Shown: positions 16,774-25,407, numbered from the stretch's first letter. The stretch: DNA of 64,000 nt from M3007 sp046329435 (GCA_046329435.1 JAXLUR010000002.1:248001-312000), one strand, 5' to 3'. Notes: a model not told the origin generated them from the sequence alone. Made by a program: numbers and translations.

Positions 16774-17181
16774 TCAGGCCGGGAATTCGACAAAATTGCG
16801 GGGTGTTTCGAACAGACGCACGTGCAAATCAAGCTGCGCAGGCAGTTCTGCACGCAGGATTTTCCAGATAACGATGGCGATATTTTCAGCCGTCGGATTG
16901 AGGTCGCTGAATTCCTGCGTGTCGAGATTCAGGTTTTTATGGTCGAAGCGGTGTTCTATCTGGTCGCGGATCAGATCGGCCAGCCAGCCGAGGTCAACGA
17001 CCATGCCCGTTTCCGGATCGACTTCCCCCGACACCCTGACCTCCAGTTCATAGTTGTGGCCGTGATAGTTGGGCAAATTGCACAGGCCGAATACCGCCCG
17101 GTTTTTTTCTTCGGTCCAGGCGGGGTTGTTCAAACGGTGTGCAGCATTGAAATGGGCGCGGCGGATAACGGCAACTTTCAC
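16774..17181 (-). CDS. queD: 6-pyruvoyl-tetrahydropterin synthase / 6-carboxytetrahydropterin synthase family protein
   Basis: A small zinc enzyme that acts on dihydroneopterin triphosphate, most likely in queuosine/7-deazaguanine synthesis. A GTG at 17181 is taken as start, giving 135 residues beginning VKVAVIRRAHFNAAHRL; the longer frame adds an unrelated N-terminus. Zinc ligands are His15, His40 and His42 (YHGHNYE). The catalytic Cys34 sits six residues before the first HGH histidine (CNLPNYHGH), the spacing of eukaryotic-type PTPS rather than of E. coli QueD (CxxxHGH). Exact product specificity is therefore uncertain. A CAATTTTG at 17228-17235 (minus) may be its -7 box. Confidence 0.85.
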   Translation of the reverse strand: MKVAVIRRAHFNAAHRLNNPAWTEEKNRAVFGLCNLPNYHGHNYELEVRVSGEVDPETGMVVDLGWLADLIRDQIEHRFDHKNLNLDTQEFSDLNPTAENIAIVIWKILRAELPAQLDLHVRLFETPRNFVEFPA

Positions 17182-17309
17182 AGGTAACTCGATTGATTCG
17201 ATCAGATGTCCTAGTAACTGCCTTTTCACAAAATTGTTTCGATACCACCCGATCGAACTGAGCCCGTTAATCGAATTAATCAACGCCCCCTCTCTATCTT
17301 CGCCCCCTC

Positions 17310-18419
17310 ATGCAATTTTCTTCTGTCATTGGTCAGCCACGCACGAAGGCTTTCCTCGCGCAATTGCACGCCGGCGGGCGTGTGCCCCATGCCTTGTTGT
17401 TTCTCGGCGCTACCGGAAGTGGTAATCTCGCGCTGGCAATTGCTTTTGCACAGTTGCTGCAGTGCGAGCAGCCCGCCGACGGTGATTCCTGCGGACAATG
17501 TTCGGCTTGCCGCAAAGCCGCGCAGTTTGCACACCCTGATATCCATTTTTCCTATCCGACCATCGGCGCCAATGCCGTCAGCACTGATTTTATCAAACCC
17601 TGGCGGACTGCCCTGGCAGAAAACCCCTACCTCGATGCCAATGGCTGGCTGCAACGCATCGGCGCAGAAAACAAACAGGGCAATATCAACAAGGAAGAAT
17701 GCAACGCCATCATTAAAAAACTCAGCCTGAAAGCTTTCGAAGGGCGCTACAAGATCCTGTTGATGTGGCTGCCCGAATACCTGGGCAAGGAAGGCAACCG
17801 CCTGCTCAAACTGATCGAGGAACCGCCCGAGCAGACCATTTTTTTATTGGTTGCTGAAAATCAGGACCTTATCCTTAATACCATACTCAGTCGCTGCCAA
17901 CTGGTCAAAACGGATACCCTGACCGATCAGGACATCGCCCGGGGGCTCCGCGAATGGCGCGGCGTGGAAGGCGCCCGTGCACAACAGATCGTTTTACTGG
18001 CCGACGGCGACTTCGGCGAGGCGCTCACCCTCGCCGACAACCCTGCCAACGACGACGCCCGGCTCCTGCTCGACTGGCTGCGCAAATGCTGGAGGGGCAA
18101 CGGCCCCGAACTGCTGCGCTGGACCGACGAGTTTGCCCGGCTGGGCCGCGAAAACCAGAAACAGTTTTTGCAATACGGACTGCACTTTTTTCGCGAGCTC
18201 ATGGCCATCACCGCGGGCAGCAATACGCCAATGCGCTTGCCCGAAGAGGAAGTCGTATCCGCCCAAAACATCGCCAAAGCGCTCAACCTCGACAAACTCA
18301 TGCAACTCTCGGCCTTGTTCAACGATAATATTTACTTTATCGAACGCAACGCCAACCCCAAAATTCTTGTTCTGGATACTGCGATCCGAATACACCGGAT
18401 CATGAAATCGACACCATGA
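17310..18419 (+). CDS. holB: DNA polymerase III subunit delta'
   Basis: A 369-residue clamp-loader subunit that completes the DnaX-HolA-HolB ring loading the beta clamp. The N-terminal AAA+ module starts FSSVIGQPRTKAFLAQL. The P-loop position reads GATGSGN (33-39), with Asn replacing the catalytic Lys, as expected for a delta' that does not hydrolyse ATP. A four-Cys zinc module is present (Cys52, Cys61, Cys64, Cys67). Further on are LLKLIEEPPEQTIFLL and the SRC motif (LNTILSRCQLV). Typical length. It overlaps the next small membrane-protein gene by 4 bp (ATGA), and ricT follows; holB-ricT neighbourhood is also known in Firmicutes. Confidence 0.93.
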   Translation: MQFSSVIGQPRTKAFLAQLHAGGRVPHALLFLGATGSGNLALAIAFAQLLQCEQPADGDSCGQCSACRKAAQFAHPDIHFSYPTIGANAVSTDFIKPWRTALAENPYLDANGWLQRIGAENKQGNINKEECNAIIKKLSLKAFEGRYKILLMWLPEYLGKEGNRLLKLIEEPPEQTIFLLVAENQDLILNTILSRCQLVKTDTLTDQDIARGLREWRGVEGARAQQIVLLADGDFGEALTLADNPANDDARLLLDWLRKCWRGNGPELLRWTDEFARLGRENQKQFLQYGLHFFRELMAITAGSNTPMRLPEEEVVSAQNIAKALNLDKLMQLSALFNDNIYFIERNANPKILVLDTAIRIHRIMKSTP

Positions 18420-18676
18420 CTACTCATCTGCTAAGCCGTCTGGGCGGTATTATCATGCTTAACCTGCTGGTCGGTATCGGCGCCTGGTTCGTTGCCCTGC
18501 AATTCAACGACGGCCGGCTCGACGTCGCCGAGTATGGCGCTGTTTTTCTTGCCATGGCGCTGCCTAATCTGCTCATTGGCGGTGTTTTGCGCATGTTCAG
18601 GCCCGACATCGGCCGCTATTTTTTGCGAACGGCTGTGCTTTGGCTTGTTATCGGTGTGGCATTGATTGCCTTTTGA
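18416..18676 (+). CDS. Small membrane protein, unknown
   Basis: An 86-residue hydrophobic protein predicted to have three membrane segments: LGGIIMLNLLVGIGAWFVAL, then YGAVFLAMALPNLLIGGVL and TAVLWLVIGVALIAF. It starts within the stop codon of holB (ATGA overlap), so it is translationally coupled. No family recognised. Reading frame, coupling and composition make it a credible gene. Confidence 0.65.
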   Translation: MTTHLLSRLGGIIMLNLLVGIGAWFVALQFNDGRLDVAEYGAVFLAMALPNLLIGGVLRMFRPDIGRYFLRTAVLWLVIGVALIAF

Positions 18677-18701
18677 CAACAGGTTTTTGCCGGCTTTTTA
18701 T

Positions 18702-18721
18702 GCCTTTTTGACAAAAAAGGC
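18702..18721 (+). terminator. Weak hairpin after the holB transcription unit
   Basis: GCCTTTTT (18702-18709) pairs with AAAAAGGC (18714-18721) 26 bp after the stop codon. There is no clean T-run, so this is a weak terminator candidate. Confidence 0.35.
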
Positions 18722-18785
18722 TGCCATGCAGTAAAAAAATCACAACAACTGCGGGCAAAGCAGGCACTTTACTCCGGTCTTTTGA

Positions 18786-18793
18786 GACCTTTG
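18786..18793 (+). promoter_or_regulatory. -7 element of ricT
   Basis: GACCTTTG, one mismatch from TAnnTTTG and the same box seen before carA, 50611 and 53697. Transcription would begin near 18800, excluding the GTG at 18793 as start. Confidence 0.45.
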
Positions 18794-18834
18794 TGGCGCA
18801 AAAACAATATCTCCCTTCACCGAAACTCCATCAC

Positions 18835-20373
18835 ATGGGCTGCATAGGCTGTTCCTGTTCAACCGGAAAAGACGCCGTCGCAGGCTGCCGAACCAACGGC
18901 GGTTGCGCGTCGGGCGGCTGCAACCGGCATAATACCTACGATTGGATTACCGCTGCCGGCATCACGGATGCCCGGCCTTTCGATATCGTCGAAGTGAGCT
19001 TTAAAAACGGCTCGCGCAAGGAATTTTTTAAAAACCCTCCTTTTACCCGCACGATCACTGGCGACTGGGTTGTCGTCGAATCGGCTACCGGCGGTTTTGA
19101 TGTGGGCAAAATTTCACTTTCGGGCGAACTGGTGCGCCTCCAGATGAAGCGCAAACGCATCCGTCCCGACGCCCGCCTCCAGCAGGTGGTGCGCAAAGCC
19201 CACGAACGCGACCTGGAACGCCTCGATGAAGTCAGACAGCAGGAACGCGAGGTCATGATTCGCTCTCGTGCCATCGCCCGCACCCTCGACCTGAATATGA
19301 AAGTCGGCGATGTGGAATTTCAGGGCGACGGCCGCAAATGCACCTTTTATTACACGGCCGACGGCCGCGTCGATTTTCGCGAACTGATCCGGCACTACGC
19401 CCGTGAGTTCAAGGTGAAAATTGAAATGCGCCAGATCGGCGCACGGCAGGAATCGGCGCGTATCGGTGGCCTGGGTAATTGCGGTCGCGAACTCTGCTGC
19501 TCGACCTGGCTGGCCGAGTTCAAAAGCGTCAACACGGCTGCTGCCCGTTATCAAAATCTGGCCATCAACCAGACCAAACTCTCCGGCATGTGCGGCCGCC
19601 TCAAATGCTGCCTCAATTATGAGCTCGATACCTACATCGACGCACTGGAGGACTTTCCCGACCGTGCCGAAAAACTACGCACTGCCGCCGGCCTGGCCAT
19701 CCTGATCAAAACCGACGTGTTCAAACGTCTGATGTACTACACCTATGCCGAAAACAGGGGCAAACTGGTCATTCTCCACGTCGACCAGGTCTGGGATGCG
19801 CTTGATATGATCAAACGCGGCGAAATGCCGGGCAGCCTCGAAGACATTCTTGCCATGGCGCCCCCGCCCGACGAAGTGGAAGATGACGAGCCCGATTTCG
19901 AAAGTGTGGACAATGTCATCCAGTTGCCCGTCGAAAAACGCAAAAAGAAGAAGAAGAAAAAGAAAACTGCCCGCGCCGGCCAGAGCGTGGCCGCGGCCGT
20001 CGAAAAAGAAGACCGGCAGGCTGTCGGCAACCCTGCCCAACGCTCCGGCGGCGGCCCTCAAAGGCCCAGAGACAAAGGCGGCAACCGGCCGTCGAACGAT
20101 CAGCGCCAGCAACAAAAACCGCCGCAGGGCAAAGGCGGCGGCAACCGACCGCCCGAAAACAGGCCCGACCAGCAGCGCAACGACCAGCGCCAGCAACGGC
20201 CCCCGGAAAACAGAACGGAAAACCGCCCGCCGGAGCAGCGCCAACAGCAACCAAGACCGCCGGAATCGAAGCCGCCGCAATCGACGGAGCAAGGTGAGGA
20301 TAAAAATCGCGACAACAACCGCCGGCGCGACAAACGGCGCTTCAAAGGCAAAGGCCCGAACAAAAAAGATTGA
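18835..20373 (+). CDS. ricT: PSP1/RicT (YaaT) family protein with long disordered basic tail
   Basis: A 512-residue protein. The ATG at 18835 is chosen because the -7 box covers the upstream GTG and because Bacteroidota homologues begin with such a Cys cluster (MGCIGCSCSTGKDAVAGC, then NGGCASGGCNRHN). The PSP1 core (about 45-310) has the diagnostic Cys motifs LGNCGRELCCSTW and MCGRLKCCLNYE. In Bacillus, RicT with RicA/RicF forms an Fe-S complex affecting RNase Y maturation and development; no RicA/RicF is in this window. After about residue 360 comes a Lys run (RKKKKKKKK), then about 150 residues of Gln/Asn/Pro/Arg/Gly low complexity, which may bind RNA. Confidence 0.87.
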   Translation: MGCIGCSCSTGKDAVAGCRTNGGCASGGCNRHNTYDWITAAGITDARPFDIVEVSFKNGSRKEFFKNPPFTRTITGDWVVVESATGGFDVGKISLSGELVRLQMKRKRIRPDARLQQVVRKAHERDLERLDEVRQQEREVMIRSRAIARTLDLNMKVGDVEFQGDGRKCTFYYTADGRVDFRELIRHYAREFKVKIEMRQIGARQESARIGGLGNCGRELCCSTWLAEFKSVNTAAARYQNLAINQTKLSGMCGRLKCCLNYELDTYIDALEDFPDRAEKLRTAAGLAILIKTDVFKRLMYYTYAENRGKLVILHVDQVWDALDMIKRGEMPGSLEDILAMAPPPDEVEDDEPDFESVDNVIQLPVEKRKKKKKKKKTARAGQSVAAAVEKEDRQAVGNPAQRSGGGPQRPRDKGGNRPSNDQRQQQKPPQGKGGGNRPPENRPDQQRNDQRQQRPPENRTENRPPEQRQQQPRPPESKPPQSTEQGEDKNRDNNRRRDKRRFKGKGPNKKD

Positions 20374-20384
20374 ACTGATTTGAT

Positions 20385-21791
20385 ATGAAATACGACGTCA
20401 TCGTCATTGGCTCCGGCCCCGGCGGCTACGTAGCCGCCATTCGCTGCGCCCAGCTCGGCCTGCGCACAGCCATTATCGAACGTTATCCCAACCTGGGCGG
20501 CACTTGCCTCAACGTCGGGTGCATCCCGTCCAAGGCGCTGCTCGACTCCTCCGAACATTACCACAATGCCCACGAACGCTTCAAAACACATGGCATTGAC
20601 GTAAGCGGCCTCAAAATCAACTGGCAACAGATGATACAACGCAAAAACGGCGTGGTACTGGAAAACAACAAGGGGGTGGAGTTTCTGATGAAAAAGAACA
20701 AGATCGAGGTCTATCACGGTCATGGCGCTTTTGTCAGTAAAAACCTGATTCGTGTGACGCAGGCCGATGGTACTACGATCGACCTCGAAACGGATCGCAC
20801 CATCATTGCTACGGGCTCGAAACCTATCGTGCCCGCTAACTTTAATTACGACAAAAAACGCGTCATTACCAGTACTGAAGCCCTCAATCTGGATAAAATA
20901 CCCGGCTCTTTGCTCGTGATCGGCGGCGGCGTTATCGGCCTCGAACTGGGCAGCGTGTATGCCCGGCTTGGCACGCAGGTGACCGTCGTCGAATACCTCG
21001 ACCGTATTCTGCCGGGTATGGACGCAGATTGCAGCCGCGAACTTCAGAAATCACTGAAAGGTCTGGGCTTTCAGTTTCATCTCCGTCATGCCGTCACCTC
21101 GGTTAAAGCCGGTAAAAACAGCGTCAAAGTGACTGCCCAAAGCCGCGACGACGAGTCCAAAGTCCTGAACCTCGAAGTCGATTATTGCCTCGTCGCTATC
21201 GGCCGCCGCCCTTATACTGACAACCTGGGACTCGAAAATGTCGGCATCACACTCGATGAAAAAGGCCGTATCCCCGTCAATGAACACCTCGAAACCACTG
21301 TTCCGGGCATTTATGCCATCGGCGACGTGATTCGGGGCGCCATGTTGGCCCACAAGGCCGAAGAAGAGGGAGTGTTTGTGGCAGAAACCATTGTCGGGCA
21401 AAAACCGCATATCCATTACCACCTCATTCCCGGGGTGGTGTACACCTGGCCGGAAGTGGCTTCCGCAGGCTATACCGAAGAACAACTCAAGGAAGCCGGC
21501 ACCCCATACAAAGCCGGCAAATTTCCTTTCCGCGCACTTGGCCGCGCCCGTGCCAGCATGGACCTCGACGGCATGGCAAAAGTGCTTGCCCATGCCGAAA
21601 CCGACGAAATACTGGGCGTTCACCTCGTGGGCGCACGCGCTGCCGACCTGATCGCCGAAGCCGTGGCCCTGATGGAATTCCGCGCCTCGGCCGAAGATGC
21701 TACCCGCATGAGCCATGCGCACCCGACGTATGCCGAAGCCTTCAAGGAAGCCGCCCTGGCCGCCACCGGCAATCGCGCGATTCACATGTGA
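20385..21791 (+). CDS. lpdA: Dihydrolipoyl dehydrogenase
   Basis: A 468-residue FAD flavoprotein (E3) that reoxidises dihydrolipoamide in 2-oxoacid dehydrogenase complexes and glycine cleavage, passing electrons to NAD. The FAD motif is VIGSGPGGYVAAI (8-20), the redox disulfide is GGTCLNVGCIPSK (Cys41, Cys46), and the NAD motif is VIGGGVIGLELGSVYARLG. YAIGDV binds FAD, and the C-terminal catalytic dyad is HAHPTYAEAFKEAA. Full length. Starts 12 bp after ricT and may be read through from it. No E1/E2 genes lie nearby, so it probably serves several complexes. Confidence 0.95.
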   Translation: MKYDVIVIGSGPGGYVAAIRCAQLGLRTAIIERYPNLGGTCLNVGCIPSKALLDSSEHYHNAHERFKTHGIDVSGLKINWQQMIQRKNGVVLENNKGVEFLMKKNKIEVYHGHGAFVSKNLIRVTQADGTTIDLETDRTIIATGSKPIVPANFNYDKKRVITSTEALNLDKIPGSLLVIGGGVIGLELGSVYARLGTQVTVVEYLDRILPGMDADCSRELQKSLKGLGFQFHLRHAVTSVKAGKNSVKVTAQSRDDESKVLNLEVDYCLVAIGRRPYTDNLGLENVGITLDEKGRIPVNEHLETTVPGIYAIGDVIRGAMLAHKAEEEGVFVAETIVGQKPHIHYHLIPGVVYTWPEVASAGYTEEQLKEAGTPYKAGKFPFRALGRARASMDLDGMAKVLAHAETDEILGVHLVGARAADLIAEAVALMEFRASAEDATRMSHAHPTYAEAFKEAALAATGNRAIHM

Positions 21792-21825
21792 TACCTTGTT
21801 GATTCAGGGTTGGGTTACACCTTGC

Positions 21826-21970
21826 GCCGCGATGCGGCATTGAGGATGTGATACATTTGCCGGGTTCAGGGAAACTAATATTCCAGAATACCCGACCCAT
21901 CCTGTGCCGCATCGCGACCCAATGCAGGCACATTGGGTTATGCTGCGGGCATTTCGTGCCGCATCGCGGC
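21826..21970. repeat. Cluster of short palindromes between lpdA and the RDD gene
   Basis: Three near-identical GC-rich palindromes lie at 21826-21838 (GCCGCGATGCGGC), 21905-21917 (one base off) and 21958-21970 (GCCGCATCGCGGC). Between them CCCAATG/CATTGGG forms a hairpin at about 21918-21938, and the CGGGT/ACCCG arms sit near 21861-21893. The whole 242-bp convergent gap (21792-22033) is filled by such structures, resembling REP-type intergenic repeats. They may also act as bidirectional terminators. Confidence 0.5.
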
Positions 21971-22033
21971 ATCGTGTTGATCCCTCGATATTTGACTGCA
22001 GATGGTTGGTCGGAATGGCTGAGCCTGTGTTGG

Positions 22034-22783
22034 TTAACGTGTCAGCACAATGTAGTCGCGCAGCAGGGTTTTGAGAAATTCGAGGCGGTTGAGCGGCCGG
22101 GTTTCGATATCGAGCAGCGGCATCAGGTGAGAGACAATGTCTTCTATCACTTCTTCATGTGCCTGGTTCGGGTAGCGCTGGTAGCGCGTGATGGCCGTTT
22201 TGATAAAGATCATATCCTTTTCATTCAGGCGCCGTACCTGCGGAAAAACAGGTTGGTAGTTTTCCAGCGAAGCGATGTTGAGGATGTCTTGCAAGCGAAA
22301 ATTCAGCCTTGAATTCTGAATTTTGATCACCGTGGTGTTGGCCGCCATGTCGCCCAGCCGCTGTGAGCGCGGTGTGGTTTTGACCAGCATGGCGCCGATC
22401 ACGCCGAAGGAAAAAATAGAATCGACCAGGTGCATCACGGCGCGCAGCAGCACGTCGCTCCATTCGGGGTCTTTGCCGTCGAGCCTGACCACCTTGGTGC
22501 CCATGGCCATTTTTCCGGGCGACTGGCCGACGTTCAGGATTTCGAACAGGATGTTGTAGAAAAAAAACAACAGAAAAGGCAGCAACACGATCATCATCAT
22601 CCAGCCCATATTCTCGAAAATCTCGTCGCCGCCAATGGCGCGGACGATTTGAAAAATAATAAACCATGCGATCATCACGATCAGCACATCGAGGAGCCAG
22701 CCGATGATGCGTTCGCGCAGCAAGGCCAGTTCGTATTCGATCGTGACGTTTTGCGTCGTGGTGATGTCGATGGTTTTTGCCAT
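22034..22783 (-). CDS. RDD family membrane protein
   Basis: A 249-residue protein. The N-terminal half is the RDD domain: ERIIGWLLDVLIVMIAWFII (first Arg-Asp pair), then a second helix FYNILFEILNVGQSPGKMAM, with GTKVVRLDG and SFGVIGAMLVKTTPRSQRLG after it. The C-terminal 80 or so residues are soluble and helical (DILNIASLENYQPVFPQVRR). RDD proteins are thought to act in transport or membrane stress. In Bacteroidota this type often sits beside SpoIIM/DUF4129 genes, which here are at 6364-8948. Transcribed with dapD and mlaE on the minus strand. Confidence 0.82.
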   Translation of the reverse strand: MAKTIDITTTQNVTIEYELALLRERIIGWLLDVLIVMIAWFIIFQIVRAIGGDEIFENMGWMMMIVLLPFLLFFFYNILFEILNVGQSPGKMAMGTKVVRLDGKDPEWSDVLLRAVMHLVDSIFSFGVIGAMLVKTTPRSQRLGDMAANTTVIKIQNSRLNFRLQDILNIASLENYQPVFPQVRRLNEKDMIFIKTAITRYQRYPNQAHEEVIEDIVSHLMPLLDIETRPLNRLEFLKTLLRDYIVLTR

Positions 22784-22815
22784 GATAATCAGCCTTTCGG
22801 GTTAAAAAAGGGGCT

Positions 22816-23634
22816 TTAACCTGCTACCTGATAATCCCGCAGGGCATCGTTGAGCGACACCTTTTTGTCGGTGCTTTCCTTGCGTTTTCCGATGATGAGG
22901 GCGCAGGCGACCTGGTATTCGCCGGCAGGAAAGGGTTTGGTATAGGTACCCGGAATGACCACCGACCGTGCCGGAATGCGGCCTTTCAGCGTCAGGGGCT
23001 CGGGGCCGGTCACGTCGATGATGCGCGTGCTTTGGGTCAGTACCACATTGGCGCCCAGTACGGCTTCACGTTCGACATGCACGCCTTCCACCACAATACA
23101 ACGCGACCCGATGAAACATTCGTCTTCGATGATTGTCGGCGTTGCTTGCGGCGGTTCCAGTACGCCGCCGATGCCTACGCCGCCGGCTAGGTGCACATTG
23201 CGGCCGATCTGGGCGCAAGATCCCACCGTAGCCCAGGTATCGACCATGGTGCCACTGCCTACCCAGGCGCCAATATTGACATAGGAAGGCATCAGAATAG
23301 CGCCTTTTTCAATAAAGGAGCCGTAACGGGCCAGCGCTTGCGGTACTACGCGCACGCCTTTGGCAGCAAACCCGTTTTTGAGCGGAATTTTGTCGTGAAA
23401 CTCAAAAGGCCCCACTTCGATGGTCTGCATTTCCTGTATGGGAAAGTACAACAGCACGGCTTTTTTGATCCATTCGTGGGTCGTCCAGCCTGTTTCTTCA
23501 AGCGGCTCGGCCACGCGCAATTCGCCCGCGTCGAGCAGGGCAATGACTTCCCGTATGGCCTTGCGGGTATTTTCTTCCTGGAGATAGGCGCGTTCCTCCC
23601 AGGCTTTTTCTATGATCTGTCGCAGTTCGTTCAT
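22816..23634 (-). CDS. dapD: 2,3,4,5-tetrahydropyridine-2,6-dicarboxylate N-succinyltransferase
   Basis: A 272-residue trimeric left-handed beta-helix enzyme that transfers succinyl from succinyl-CoA to tetrahydrodipicolinate in lysine and meso-diaminopimelate synthesis, so it also feeds peptidoglycan. The N-terminal helical domain carries IIEKAWEERAYLQEENTRKA. The hexapeptide-repeat core includes GAILMPSYVNIGAWVGSGTM, WATVGSCAQIGRNVHLAGGV and LEPPQATPTIIEDECFIGSR, all near-canonical. The C-terminal segment is IGKRKESTDKKVSLNDALR. Full length. Short gaps to the RDD gene downstream and mlaE upstream suggest one operon without functional linkage. Confidence 0.95.
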   Translation of the reverse strand: MNELRQIIEKAWEERAYLQEENTRKAIREVIALLDAGELRVAEPLEETGWTTHEWIKKAVLLYFPIQEMQTIEVGPFEFHDKIPLKNGFAAKGVRVVPQALARYGSFIEKGAILMPSYVNIGAWVGSGTMVDTWATVGSCAQIGRNVHLAGGVGIGGVLEPPQATPTIIEDECFIGSRCIVVEGVHVEREAVLGANVVLTQSTRIIDVTGPEPLTLKGRIPARSVVIPGTYTKPFPAGEYQVACALIIGKRKESTDKKVSLNDALRDYQVAG

Positions 23635-23659
23635 GGATGAAAAGTAAGGTTTGTCGGGA

Positions 23660-24421
23660 TCAGCTGGTCATCAACAGGGCAATCAGGTAGTCGGCCAGCA
23701 GGATGAGAATGTCGGAAAATACAACAGCCCGGGTGCTTGCCTGCCCCAATTCGATACTGCCGCCCTTCACAAAGTAACCTTGATAGCAGGATACAGTGGT
23801 AAGAATGTAGGCGAAAACGACCGACTTCACATACATCATAAACACATTGTACGGCACGAAAAACGAACGCAGGCCGCGTATGTAATCATCGTCGGTAATC
23901 AGCCCGGCCGGTACGCTGGCCAGGTAACCGCCGAGCACGGCGACAAAAGCCGAAAAAGTGACAAGCAGGGGGACCACTACCACGGCTGCCACCACCTTGG
24001 GCATCACCAGATACGATGCCGTGTTGACGCCCATGATTTCCATCGCGTCGATGTGCTCTTTTTGCCGCATACCGCCGATCTCGGCGGCCATATTGGAGCC
24101 TACCTTGCCGGCCAGCACCAGACAGGTAATCGTGGGCGACAATTCGATCAGCGCCAGATCGCGTACAATGTAGCCAATGTAATACATCGGGACGAGCTGC
24201 CCGTCGAGCTGGTAGGCAAACTGAATGGCCGCAACGGCGCCGATAAAGATCGAAATAAGGCAGACGATGATCAGTGAGCCGACGCCTATGTCGTTCATCT
24301 GCCGCATCGTTTCCTTCCAGTACATGGCAAATTTTTCGGGCCTGCTGATCGCGTGGCGCATCATCTGCAGGTAGCGGCCGAAGTGGTAGATATAATTGTA
24401 ACGGGCAAGCGATTCTTCCAT
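23660..24421 (-). CDS. mlaE: MlaE-type ABC transporter permease
   Basis: A 253-residue inner-membrane permease of the Mla/MCE phospholipid transport family, which maintains outer-membrane lipid asymmetry. Signature segments: IGVGSLIIVCLISIFIGAVA, the coupling motif TCLVLAGKVGSNMAAEIGGM with REKHIDAM-like RQKEHIDAMEIMGVN, and LVMPKVVAAVVVVPLLVTF. About five membrane helices. The ATPase (MlaF) and MCE protein (MlaD) usually follow the permease in Bacteroidota; here dapD follows instead, so the partners are elsewhere. AACCTTTG at 24447-24454 (minus) may be its -7 box. Confidence 0.9.
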   Translation of the reverse strand: MEESLARYNYIYHFGRYLQMMRHAISRPEKFAMYWKETMRQMNDIGVGSLIIVCLISIFIGAVAAIQFAYQLDGQLVPMYYIGYIVRDLALIELSPTITCLVLAGKVGSNMAAEIGGMRQKEHIDAMEIMGVNTASYLVMPKVVAAVVVVPLLVTFSAFVAVLGGYLASVPAGLITDDDYIRGLRSFFVPYNVFMMYVKSVVFAYILTTVSCYQGYFVKGGSIELGQASTRAVVFSDILILLADYLIALLMTS

Positions 24422-24518
24422 AGCAGTCGGAAATTCTTTTGGGCCATCAAAGGTTTGGCTTTTTTACAAAACTTTGGGTCGTCCAATTCAAATTTTACAA
24501 CCCGAACAATTTTTACCC

Positions 24519-25226
24519 ATGAATAAAACCGTTGTCGTCACCGGCGGAACCAAAGGCCTGGGCCGCGCCATTGCCGAAATTTTTGCCCAAAACCGCTTCG
24601 ATGTCTGCGTTTGCGCCCGTACCCAGGCCGATCTCGACCATATGCAGGCCGATTGGCAAACTGCCTTTCCGCAAAGCCGCCTGTTCGTCTGCCAGGCCGA
24701 TGTCAGCAAAAAAGCCGATGTGCTCGAGTTCGCCGCCTTCGTACGCGAACACTGGCCTGCGCTCGACGTGCTGGTCAACAATGCCGGTATTTTCCTGCCC
24801 GGCGCCATAAGCGAAGAGCGGGAAGGTACTCTCGAAACGCTCCTCGAAACCAATTTGTACAGTGCCTATCACCTCACGCGGGCCCTGCTGCCTTTGATGT
24901 TGCCCCAAAAAAGCGGGCATATTTTCAATATGTGCAGCATTGCAAGCATTATCGCCTATCCCGACGGCGGGTCGTACTCGATCAGCAAATTCGCCCTCCT
25001 GGGCTTTTCCAAAGTGTTGCGGGAAGAACTCAAACCCAGGGGAATAAAAGTGACCGCGCTGCTGCCCGGCGCCACCTGGTCCGACTCCTGGCGCGGGGTC
25101 GATTTTCCCGAAAACCGGCTCATGCAGGCTGAAGACATTGCCAAAACCCTCTGGGCGGCTTATGCGCTGTCCGATTCGGCCGTGGTGGAGGAACTGGTGA
25201 TCCGGCCGCAACTGGGGGATTTGTAG
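24519..25226 (+). CDS. Short-chain dehydrogenase/reductase
   Basis: A 235-residue classical SDR; the ATG at 24519 removes 15 unlikely upstream codons. The dinucleotide-binding motif is TGGTKGLG (8-15), followed by the structural NNAG (VLVNNAGIF), the catalytic Ser in FNMCSIASI and Tyr-x3-Lys in GSYSISKFALLGF. The substrate is unknown: the C-terminus (LPGATWSDSWRGVDFPENRL) is short, as in 3-ketoacyl-ACP-reductase-like or sepiapterin-type SDRs. Divergent from mlaE with about 97 bp between starts. Confidence 0.85.
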   Translation: MNKTVVVTGGTKGLGRAIAEIFAQNRFDVCVCARTQADLDHMQADWQTAFPQSRLFVCQADVSKKADVLEFAAFVREHWPALDVLVNNAGIFLPGAISEEREGTLETLLETNLYSAYHLTRALLPLMLPQKSGHIFNMCSIASIIAYPDGGSYSISKFALLGFSKVLREELKPRGIKVTALLPGATWSDSWRGVDFPENRLMQAEDIAKTLWAAYALSDSAVVEELVIRPQLGDL

Positions 25227-25331
25227 AGGTAAAGGCGCCGTGTTGTCTATCGGGCTTAATTTCATACGTTATTGCCAGCGACTGGCCGACTTGGGCTGTT
25301 ATTTGGATTATTCCTCACTTGAACAAAACTT

Positions 25332-25361
25332 TTTGGGCTGTAGAAGTTTCCGTTATATTTG
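25332..25361 (+). promoter_or_regulatory. Promoter upstream of the T9SS mini-protein
   Basis: TTTG (25332-25335), an 18-bp spacer and TATATTTG (25354-25361), an exact -7 match. The predicted start near 25368 lies 40 bp before the ATG at 25408. A real promoter here supports the interrupted frame downstream being, or having been, expressed. Confidence 0.6.
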
Positions 25362-25407
25362 TCTTCAACTGATTTTCGCTTCATTTTTAAAATTAAATTC
25401 CTTAATC

